Below the pieces are notes generated by a model, which saw nothing but the letters and a program-made list of their open reading frames with translations, did not search any database and was not told where the DNA came from. The translations under genes were made by a program, and so were the position numbers. Below, in pieces: positions 56,986 to 64,000 of a stretch of 64,000 bases of DNA (its first letter is position 1; every line of letters begins with the position of its first letter). This DNA comes from CAIVPM01 sp964477265 (GTDB taxonomy: Bacteria > Bacteroidota > Bacteroidia > Chitinophagales > Chitinophagaceae): the NCBI GenBank assembly GCA_964477265.1, contig CAYZDJ010000010.1:1-64000 (forward strand), read 5' to 3'.

Positions 56986-57563
56986 TATTTGGCAAAGCTC
57001 ATTTTATAGTCAACTTTTATTTTGCCTTTGGTAATATCATTCAGTTTACTGGCTAATAACTTTCTTTTAAAAGGCTTCATATAATCTATAAAAAGCTTGC
57101 CTTGCAAATGATCATATTCGTGTAATATAACACGTGCAGTAATGCCTGTAAATGTTTCTTCTTTGGGTGCAAAGTTTTCATCAACATAGGTAAGTGTAAC
57201 AGTTTCCTGTCTGCTCACATCTTCTCTTATGCGTGGGATACTTAAACAGCCTTCGTTGTAGCTCCACTCCTCTCCTTTTAACTCTTTAATTTTTGCATTA
57301 ATAAAAACTTGCTTAACACCATTGGCATCAGCATATTTTTTCTTTTCATCGGCTTCCATTCCTTCAAAAATTTGTGTGCTGTCAACAACAAACAACCTTA
57401 TTTCCCTGTCTATTTGTGGAGCCGCCAAACCCACGCCATTGCTATAATACATAGTCTCCCACATATCTTCAATCAGCTCTTTTAGCTTGGGATAATCTTT
57501 TGTAATTTCTTTAGCCACTTTTCTCAAAACAGGAGAACCATAAGCCACAATTGGTAAAATCAT
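56985..57563 (-). CDS. def: Peptide deformylase
   Basis: This 192-residue metalloenzyme removes the formyl group from new proteins. All three motifs are present: GVGLAAPQI (43-51), EGCLS (104-108, metal Cys) and HEYDH (148-152, two metal His and the catalytic Glu). A slightly long insert (about 65-80) is normal in Bacteroidota. It is translated together with the next gene through TAATG. Confidence 0.96.
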   Translation of the reverse strand: MILPIVAYGSPVLRKVAKEITKDYPKLKELIEDMWETMYYSNGVGLAAPQIDREIRLFVVDSTQIFEGMEADEKKKYADANGVKQVFINAKIKELKGEEWSYNEGCLSIPRIREDVSRQETVTLTYVDENFAPKEETFTGITARVILHEYDHLQGKLFIDYMKPFKRKLLASKLNDITKGKIKVDYKMSFAK

Positions 57564-57706
57564 TTTTATTTACAATTTAGTAATATCAGACTGCGAAAAT
57601 ATGGATTGCAGGTTACTTATTAATTAATAGCAATCAAGGGTCTGGTAGAATCGAGTTTAATAAGCTTACAGATAACACAAATGCCACAGATATTTTCTGT
57701 GATAAC

Positions 57707-59563
57707 TTAATATCCATTTGCATTTACAAAGTCAGGGCGTTTAATAAATGTGCTGTTATAGGTAAACCTTAAATCAGTTTTAAAATCAATCCTGTATTGG
57801 CTCATGCCTTCATTAACTCGTGGAAAATAATTAAACCTGCATTCCATTGTTCCAAAAATCAAGGCTTCATTCCTTGTTCTAATTCCACCACCTAAACTAC
57901 TATAAAAATCTCCTTCTGTTGCCAATCCTTCATAAGGAACTAAAAAGCAAGCATTGCCAAAAATGAATGGTGCAAACTTGAATCCTAACAACTTAAAGTT
58001 ATTGTACAACACAGATTCTCCTTTAACAGTAAGCCTTGTTTGTGCTGCAATATCTCCATTACTAAATTCTGGCAAACCAAATGGCGATGATAAAAATAAA
58101 CGTTGTGTTACAGGCGATGGACGAACCTGATGAGTAATACCAAACATTGTAAAATTCCTTAAATAAGTTTTACCACCAAGGTGTTTCAATCTACTAAAAT
58201 ATTCAAGGTTTAGCAATATGTCAATATCTTCAAATTTACTGTCAGCAATATAGCCACCCAACCTGAAAGTGTAATTATAATAATTACCTTTTTTACCAAA
58301 GAAATTTCTGCCAAAGTCAATGCCATAGTAAGGCCTGGCTTTATCTTGCTTATTTGTCCAGCCACCAATTACGCTTAAGCTGAATCCTTCTGGCACATCT
58401 TCTTGCCTTCCAAAACCATAAATATATTTTGCCTTATAAAAGTTTTGCTTAAAAATATTAATAGCACCTAAAACTGCAGTTTCATTAATGTAGTTAAGGT
58501 TTATTGTGTTTAAATATTTACCAGGTATTTCATCAAATTTTTTATAGAAAGCACGTAAGGCTATAAACTTACGCAAACGGCTTTGCGTGTTGCTTTGCAA
58601 ATATCTTTTTGCCCCCAAATTGTACCCACCCCAGGCATCAAAGTTTATATAGTTATAACTATAATCTGTTTTGTATAACGAATCTGTTAAATATGCATTT
58701 GCAGTTTTATGTAAACTAATTTCTGCGTTGCCAGTAAATGGCAAATATGGGCTCACCAATGGTCTGTCCAACTTTGCATACAAATATCCTTCTTCTGGTC
58801 GTCCACTATTAAATGCATTGTTAAAGGCTTTAAATCCTGCACTAAAATCAGCAAAGCTGCCCCACATATTTCGTTGTATAAATTCTGCACCAAAACCATT
58901 CTTTGGGTTTCTATTTTCATCGTACAACATTTTAGCAGAAATCTTTTGTGCATTGCCCATAAAATTCTCCTCTTTCAATTCCACATCAAAATTATTTCCA
59001 CCATTAAAATTGCCTGCTCCACCAATGGAAAAATTATCTTTTACATAAACATACACATCTAGTACATTGTCTAAAAGTGTTGGTTTTACTGTAATCTTGG
59101 CGTCTTGTAAAAAAATCAGGCTACGCAAATGCCTTTCATTATCTGCCAACAAATAGGGAAACATTTTATCGCCTTCATTAAAAAACAAATTGGCTTTTAT
59201 AAATTTTTCTTTTGTTTTAGAATGCAAGGCATCGGCAATTCTTACCCCCAAATTTCTATGCTGTGGCGTAGTGTCATTAATATCCTGGTTGAACCCTAAA
59301 CGAATAACATAAATTTTATTGATGGTAAAGCCTTTGTATTTGTTGTAAGGCAAATCGTTTTTAATGGTGCCATTTTTTGTTACTTCAGGCTTTGGAGGAT
59401 CAGCAGAAATGCTACGTCCCAAATCTCCAAGCCAGCCTTTTTTCTTTGCTAGAAAGAAACTATCATACACAAAATTCAGAGTGTCACTTTGATTTTGTGC
59501 AAACGCTTTACTGCTCTGCATTGTAATTACTATTGCCAAAACAAAAAGTATATTTTTTTTCAT
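57707..59563 (-). CDS. Outer-membrane BamA/TamA-like beta-barrel protein
   Basis: This 618-residue protein has a signal peptide (MKKNILFVLAIVITMQSSKA). An N-terminal periplasmic part of about 180 residues follows, with POTRA-like pattern (NKIYVIRLGFNQDINDTTPQ, KFIKANLFFNEGDKMFPYLL, LIFLQDAKITVKP). The rest is a beta-barrel of the D15/surface-antigen type (GNFNGGNNFDVELKEENFMG, SSLGGGIRTRNEALIFGTME) ending in a short strand. It is shorter than BamA and has at most one or two POTRA units. Role in membrane biogenesis or export is inferred. Confidence 0.82.
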   Translation of the reverse strand: MKKNILFVLAIVITMQSSKAFAQNQSDTLNFVYDSFFLAKKKGWLGDLGRSISADPPKPEVTKNGTIKNDLPYNKYKGFTINKIYVIRLGFNQDINDTTPQHRNLGVRIADALHSKTKEKFIKANLFFNEGDKMFPYLLADNERHLRSLIFLQDAKITVKPTLLDNVLDVYVYVKDNFSIGGAGNFNGGNNFDVELKEENFMGNAQKISAKMLYDENRNPKNGFGAEFIQRNMWGSFADFSAGFKAFNNAFNSGRPEEGYLYAKLDRPLVSPYLPFTGNAEISLHKTANAYLTDSLYKTDYSYNYINFDAWGGYNLGAKRYLQSNTQSRLRKFIALRAFYKKFDEIPGKYLNTINLNYINETAVLGAINIFKQNFYKAKYIYGFGRQEDVPEGFSLSVIGGWTNKQDKARPYYGIDFGRNFFGKKGNYYNYTFRLGGYIADSKFEDIDILLNLEYFSRLKHLGGKTYLRNFTMFGITHQVRPSPVTQRLFLSSPFGLPEFSNGDIAAQTRLTVKGESVLYNNFKLLGFKFAPFIFGNACFLVPYEGLATEGDFYSSLGGGIRTRNEALIFGTMECRFNYFPRVNEGMSQYRIDFKTDLRFTYNSTFIKRPDFVNANGY

Positions 59564-59678
59564 AGTATAAAACCTTGTTTATGTTACCTGCAAATAAATA
59601 AAGTTTATCGCTTAAAAGTTTTGTTGTTATAAAATGATTTTTTATTTATAAAAAGCAACATTTTATATTTACGCTTTA

Positions 59679-60248
59679 ATGACTCCAATAAAGCATATAC
59701 AATCTATTTTAACTGATGAGGAATTGCTTGCAGATTTTCAGCAAGGCAATAACCAGCAGGCACTTGCATCCTTGTATTTGCGATACACTGACCTTATTTA
59801 TGGGGTTTGCTTAAAGTATTTTAAAAATGCTGAAAAAAGCAAGGATGCTGTAATGGATATTTACCAGGAAATCAATCAAAAGCTGCAACACCACAACGTA
59901 GAAAATTTTAAAGGCTGGCTATACATTGTAAGCAAAAATTTTTGCTTAATGCAGCTACGAAAAAGTAAAAAATCGACTGTTGTAGAATTTGATGGCAATA
60001 GTTTTATGCAATTGGAGGATTATTCGCATCTTGACAATGCCCTGCAAAAGGAAAGGGAATTTAACAGGCTTGAAAATTGCCTGAAACAGCTGAATGCAGA
60101 GCAACACACTGTAATTGAAATGTTTTATTTGCAGCAAAAATGTTATAACCAAATTGTAGAAGAAACAAAAATGGATTGGAATAAAATAAGAAGCCTTGTA
60201 CAAAATGGAAGAAGGAATTTAAAAATTTGCATGGATAAAAATGACTGA
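59679..60248 (+). CDS. ECF sigma-70 family RNA polymerase sigma factor
   Basis: This 189-residue protein has sigma region 2 (about 30-100: LYLRYTDLIYGVCLKYFKNA, FKGWLYIVSKNFCLMQLRK) and region 4 (about 125-180: LKQLNAEQHTVIEMFYLQQK, YNQIVEETKMDWNKIRSLVQ). Its last 8 bases overlap the next gene, which encodes a membrane-anchored partner, so the pair forms a regulatory unit. TATATTTA, one base off the -7 box, lies at 59664-59671. Confidence 0.92.
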   Translation: MTPIKHIQSILTDEELLADFQQGNNQQALASLYLRYTDLIYGVCLKYFKNAEKSKDAVMDIYQEINQKLQHHNVENFKGWLYIVSKNFCLMQLRKSKKSTVVEFDGNSFMQLEDYSHLDNALQKEREFNRLENCLKQLNAEQHTVIEMFYLQQKCYNQIVEETKMDWNKIRSLVQNGRRNLKICMDKND

Positions 60249-61503
60249 AAAAAGTAAACATATTATTTACTCAAAAGCTGATATTGAAAAATATTTGCAA
60301 GGCAAAATGAGTTATGAAGAAATGCACCAGCTTGAGTTGGCTGCATTGCAAGATCTATTTTTGGCTGATGCAATTGAAGGATATACCAATGCAGACCAAG
60401 CAATAACAGCACAGCATTTAAGTGAAATTGAAACAGAAATTTTAGCTAACAGGCCTGTTGCAAAAGTGGTGAATATTAACAAGAAAAAAAGTTGGGGTTT
60501 TATGCAGGTTGCAGCGTCAATTGTTGTAATTGTAATTGGTACTTATGCTGCAAGTTTATTGTTTAAAAAAAATATACCAACTACAACTGAAAAGGAAATT
60601 GCAGTTACTGAACCCAATAAAACTATTGCAAACACTGATACCATAACTAACAACAATATTGCTTCAGTTACTGAAAATAAAGCAACGCAAAAAACTGAAC
60701 AATCAAATGGCAATGCAAATGCAGCAACGCCATTTATTTCAACAGAAAGAAATGATGACATCAGAAATGTGAATAATAATGTGATGGATTCAGCACAAAA
60801 TTATGACAGGCAACTTGCACAGGCAGATACAAAAACTTATCAATGGAAACCGGAAGATGAAAAGACGAAAGAGGCAATTGCAAAAGATAACACGAATATA
60901 AAAGTTGATACAATTGCAAATGGAAATTTAGCTGCAAACACAAATGCCGTTTATTATAACTACAATGGCTATGCAACTGCGAATGATGCAAGTAAATTTA
61001 ATACCAAAGCCAGAAAAGGCTACAGCACTGAAAATGCAGCATCAAATACCATTAACCTGGCACCTATAAAAATGAAGGCTGACACAAGCTACAAGCCAGT
61101 GGCTGTAAGCAATGTTGGTTTTAAGGCTAAAAAAGAGCTAAGCACTTTGCCATATAAATTAACCAAAGAAGATAGCCTTGCAGTGCCTGTAAATGGCTGG
61201 GCTTCGTTTAATGAATATGTAAGAAACAACACATCAACTGTATCATACACTGACACCTCAAGAAATAATTTTACAGTTACAAATGGCAGGACTGGTGAAG
61301 CTGTTGTTGACCTGGAATTTTTGGTTGATAAAGATGGCAAGCCAGATAAAATTGTTGTAACAAACTCTACCAATGCTGCAAATGATACTACAGCAATTAA
61401 TTTATTGAAAAATGGACCAAGGTGGATTACAACAGATAACGAAAATTCTCAGAGAAACAGAAAAAACTATAAAAAGAAGGCAAAAGTTTCCATTAAATTT
61501 TAG
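60241..61503 (+). CDS. Membrane-anchored anti-sigma-like protein with TonB-type C-terminus
   Basis: This 420-residue protein overlaps the sigma gene. The cytoplasmic N-terminus (about 1-82: ADIEKYLQGKMSYEEMHQLE, DLFLADAIEGY) is the common Bacteroidota anti-sigma-type start, without the zinc HxxxCxxC motif. One helix follows (about 87-108), then a long Asn/Thr/Ala-rich periplasmic stretch. The C-terminal domain (about 325-400: GRTGEAVVDLEFLVDKDGKP) resembles TonB C-terminal domains. It probably holds the sigma factor and senses something in the periplasm. The TonB-like end is the unusual part. Confidence 0.82.
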   Translation: MTEKSKHIIYSKADIEKYLQGKMSYEEMHQLELAALQDLFLADAIEGYTNADQAITAQHLSEIETEILANRPVAKVVNINKKKSWGFMQVAASIVVIVIGTYAASLLFKKNIPTTTEKEIAVTEPNKTIANTDTITNNNIASVTENKATQKTEQSNGNANAATPFISTERNDDIRNVNNNVMDSAQNYDRQLAQADTKTYQWKPEDEKTKEAIAKDNTNIKVDTIANGNLAANTNAVYYNYNGYATANDASKFNTKARKGYSTENAASNTINLAPIKMKADTSYKPVAVSNVGFKAKKELSTLPYKLTKEDSLAVPVNGWASFNEYVRNNTSTVSYTDTSRNNFTVTNGRTGEAVVDLEFLVDKDGKPDKIVVTNSTNAANDTTAINLLKNGPRWITTDNENSQRNRKNYKKKAKVSIKF

Positions 61504-61504
61504 T

Positions 61505-62500
61505 TTAGTCAGCCACTCTTTTAATTCTTTGTTCAAGCAGCATCATATCTGTTAAAACTATTGCTGTTGCTGCTTCTACAACTACTGGAACACGCAATGC
61601 AATACATAAATCGTGTCTTCCTTTAATTGCAAATTCTTCTATTTCTTTAGATACATTATTAAATGAATTTTGTGTTTTGGGTGTTGATGAAGTAGGTTTA
61701 ACCGCAACACGAAAAACCAAATCATTTCCATTACTTAAACCACCAACAATACCACCAGCATTATTGGTTTTTGTTTTTCCATTTTCATTAATTATAACAT
61801 CGTTGTGCTGAGAGCCAAACATTTTTGCAGCAGCAAAGCCACTTCCAAATTCAATACCTTTTATTGCAGGAATGGCAAACACAATATGGCTTATCAAGCT
61901 TTCAACGCTATTAAAAAAAGGTTCGCCCAAACCAACAGGCAAGCCAGTTGCAACACATTCAACAATACCACCAACGCTGTCATTATTTGCAATAGCTTTA
62001 TCAATTCCCTTTTCAATATCAGTTTCACCACCAACTTCAATAAGCTTTGCATTGATTGAAATATTGTTCAGCATTTTTTTTGCAACCACACTAGCAGCAA
62101 CTAAGCAAAGTGTCAATCGTCCACTAAAATGCCCACTGCCCCTGTAATCTTCAAATCCTCCAAATTTTTTATGTGCCACAAAATCGGCATGCCCAGGTCG
62201 TGGAATATCCCTTTGCTTTTCATAATCACTGCTGCGTACATTTTTATTTTCAAATAAAATAGTTAGTGGTGCACCCGTAGTTTTATCATTAAAAATTCCA
62301 GATTTAAAAATGGGTAAATCTTCTTCCTGGCGTGGTGTTGTAGCTTTTTGCAAGCCTCCTTTTCTTCTTTCAATATCTTGCAAAAAGTCGTTTTGAGTTA
62401 ATGTTAATCCAGCAGGAACGCCATCAATTACAATACCTATACACTCGCCATGCGATTCTCCAAAAATGGAAAGCTTAAATATTGTTCCAAATGAATTCAT
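61505..62500 (-). CDS. aroC: Chorismate synthase
   Basis: This 331-residue enzyme is the last step of the shikimate pathway, converting EPSP to chorismate with FMN. Signatures are IFGESHGECIGIVIDGVPAG, RRKGG, RPGHADF, the FMN-contact GSGHFSGRLTLCLVAA, GGIVGGLSNGNDLVFRVA and RHDLCIALRVPVVVEAATA. It is somewhat shorter than the E. coli enzyme but all core blocks are present. One base separates its stop from that of the convergent sigma-partner gene. Confidence 0.96.
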   Translation of the reverse strand: MNSFGTIFKLSIFGESHGECIGIVIDGVPAGLTLTQNDFLQDIERRKGGLQKATTPRQEEDLPIFKSGIFNDKTTGAPLTILFENKNVRSSDYEKQRDIPRPGHADFVAHKKFGGFEDYRGSGHFSGRLTLCLVAASVVAKKMLNNISINAKLIEVGGETDIEKGIDKAIANNDSVGGIVECVATGLPVGLGEPFFNSVESLISHIVFAIPAIKGIEFGSGFAAAKMFGSQHNDVIINENGKTKTNNAGGIVGGLSNGNDLVFRVAVKPTSSTPKTQNSFNNVSKEIEEFAIKGRHDLCIALRVPVVVEAATAIVLTDMMLLEQRIKRVAD

Positions 62501-62606
62501 TTTCTTTTATTTTTTTTCACGCAACGAAGCAAAGGATACAACGAACGCAACGTTTTTAATATATTTTATCATTCATCATTCCTTGTTCATTATTCAATTT
62601 ACTTTA

Positions 62607-64000
62607 TTACCTAATTTTTAAAACCCACCTATCCCAAAGCTGTCTTGCATCTGGTGTTAATTTCAAAGCAAAAATCCCTGCAACAAATAAACCTGAAAAA
62701 ATAATTACCCTTAAAGCAATTCCAACAAAACCAACAAGTGTATTGCAGCAGTAAAATGCAATAAAATAGCAGCTTACAGCCAAAACTATTGCTAACAAAT
62801 TTTTATAATTAAACGGTTGCATTTTAAACTTTCTACGCAAATATTCATAGCGAATAAAATTGTAAATTGTAATAGAAATAATATCGGAATATGCCGAACC
62901 AATAATTCCAAATTTGCCAATTAAAATCCATGCAGTTGGCATTCTTACAGCAAGCAAAACCATACCTGTAATAAACTCAAATTTCCAAAAGGTAGATGTG
63001 CCAATAATTAAGCTATTCACGCCTGTTGATGCATCAATAGTACGAGCAATACATATAAAAAACATGGTGTTCATACCTGCTTTCCATGTTGGGTCTATGT
63101 TTAAAAAATCAATTGTTGGTAAAGCATTAAGCCAGATATTGCCAAATAAAAACAAAGCCATTAACGAAAGGTTAATACAGCTTCTGCTATAAATCCTGTT
63201 TATCTCAAGTAAATTTTTGTCTTTCCACGCCTGTGTTAAAATACCAATAGAGCCACCAATCATAGCCTTTTGTGGCACGTTTACCAAGTTTGCACCATAC
63301 TGTGCCAAACCAAAATCGGCTACAAAATTTTGCCCATAAAGTTTTCCAATTATAAACGAATCCAAAACACCTGTTAATGTCATTATAATTAATCCAGAGT
63401 AAATTAATGACTGCATTGCAACCATTTTTTTCCAAAACTTTTTTGTAACACGCGAAATACTAAAATGGAAATAAACTTCATTTTTTCTTTTTAAAAACAA
63501 ATAAAGAATTAGGAACAGAAAGCAAAACTGCAAGCTGTATAGTAAAACAAAACTGCTAAGCCCAAGCCAACCTTGCATTACACAAATCATTAATACAACA
63601 GTAATAAATCTTAACGCAGTTTCTTTTAAAAAATTGGTTACAATTGATTGATGCTTAACATAGGCATAAGTTTCAAACACAGTAAACAAAACCACTCCAA
63701 AAGCAAATACATACAAGTAGATATAATTATCAACTATTAATGGCGAACGTTCGACATATTTAGAAACAAAATATGGTTTTAAAAAATATCCAGCCAAGCT
63801 AAATAGTGCAAAACCAATTAAACACACAATTAAAATAAGTGTAAGTAATTCATTTTTTTTCTTGGGTAAATTATCGTTGTAGTATGGATAGAATTTATAT
63901 AAAACTGGCAATACACCAAATGTTGAAAATGCAATAGCCAATTGAGAAAAATCAATGATAATTTTTGTTAACCCAACATAGCCTTTATCTATAACCCCAA
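62607..64000 (-). CDS. Polysaccharide biosynthesis flippase (Wzx/MATE-like), partial
   Basis: The frame is open to the right edge (upstream residues GYVGLTKIIIDFSQLAIAFS), so the true start lies outside and the TTG at 63941 is internal. At least 464 residues show about twelve helices with the oligosaccharide-flippase pattern (FSTFGVLPVLYKFYPYY, DFGLAQYGANLVNVPQKA, GMNTMFFICIARTIDASTGV). It should move lipid-linked surface glycans across the inner membrane. Confidence 0.88.
   Translation of the reverse strand, partial: GVIDKGYVGLTKIIIDFSQLAIAFSTFGVLPVLYKFYPYYNDNLPKKKNELLTLILIVCLIGFALFSLAGYFLKPYFVSKYVERSPLIVDNYIYLYVFAFGVVLFTVFETYAYVKHQSIVTNFLKETALRFITVVLMICVMQGWLGLSSFVLLYSLQFCFLFLILYLFLKRKNEVYFHFSISRVTKKFWKKMVAMQSLIYSGLIIMTLTGVLDSFIIGKLYGQNFVADFGLAQYGANLVNVPQKAMIGGSIGILTQAWKDKNLLEINRIYSRSCINLSLMALFLFGNIWLNALPTIDFLNIDPTWKAGMNTMFFICIARTIDASTGVNSLIIGTSTFWKFEFITGMVLLAVRMPTAWILIGKFGIIGSAYSDIISITIYNFIRYEYLRRKFKMQPFNYKNLLAIVLAVSCYFIAFYCCNTLVGFVGIALRVIIFSGLFVAGIFALKLTPDARQLWDRWVLKIR

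Overview
The window looks like a scaffold from an AT-rich Bacteroidota genome, most likely Chitinophagaceae or a close relative. Four things point there. Two very long secreted proteins end in type IX secretion (T9SS) C-terminal sorting domains. Several genes are preceded by the Bacteroidota -7 promoter box TAnnTTTG. The 2-oxoacid dehydrogenase E1 alpha and beta subunits are fused. DUF3667, SIMPL and ECF-sigma/TonB-type anti-sigma genes of the usual Bacteroidota forms are present. A run of exactly 100 N (5337-5436) shows a draft assembly. No rRNA, tRNA, insertion sequence, CRISPR array or prophage was recognised.

Layout. 1-6525 (-): a giant mosaic surface protein. It is cut by the assembly gap inside near-identical 147-bp repeats and runs off the left edge. 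6774-8768 (-): DUF1801, SIMPL and RlpA-like genes. 8939-12334 (+): a T9SS-exported beta-strand-repeat protein. 12430-20031: mscS-type channel, icd, a TonB receptor, an acetyltransferase and dnaK. 20115-21512: a KAP P-loop NTPase, followed by a cluster of hairpin-rich extragenic repeats (21519-21927). 21989-27796 (-): a 1935-aa secreted pectinesterase with an unusual inverted-repeat leader. 28114-36849: YciI-like protein, two ABC systems, an S41 protease, an MFS carrier and a GNAT enzyme. 37156-39546 (-): fused E1. 39684-40246: a Doc/Fic toxin-antitoxin pair. 40252-45169: msrC, yraN, manA, a small secreted protein, recF and an acyl-ACP desaturase. 45337-50648: DUF3667, a pair of unknown secreted proteins and YitT. 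50903-54909: mazG overlapping an NtrY-like histidine kinase. 54906-59563 (-): oxidoreductase, unknown exported protein with def, and an outer-membrane beta-barrel. 59679-61503: ECF sigma with a membrane-anchored TonB-domain partner. 61505-64000 (-): aroC and a polysaccharide flippase that runs off the right edge.

Themes. Most of the window is housekeeping: TCA cycle, chaperone, DNA repair, shikimate pathway, fatty-acid desaturation, protein maturation and nucleotide sanitation. On top of this lies an extracellular programme. The pectinesterase and a giant protein with an arabinofuranosidase-B-like module suggest contact with plant-type polysaccharide, and the TonB receptor and outer-membrane barrel complete the surface picture. 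Genes are tightly packed. Three convergent pairs share a TTAA so that both stop codons overlap, and two co-directional pairs are joined by TAATG.

The most unusual signals are non-coding: (i) four alternating copies of a GATTGC-type element ahead of the pectinesterase start, able to form mutually exclusive hairpins; (ii) the three-hairpin repeats behind the KAP NTPase; (iii) loosely similar intergenic phrases (CACAGAT/TCTGTG, CGCAAAG/CTTTGCG, TTCGTG) at several loci. No complete new multi-gene system was identified.
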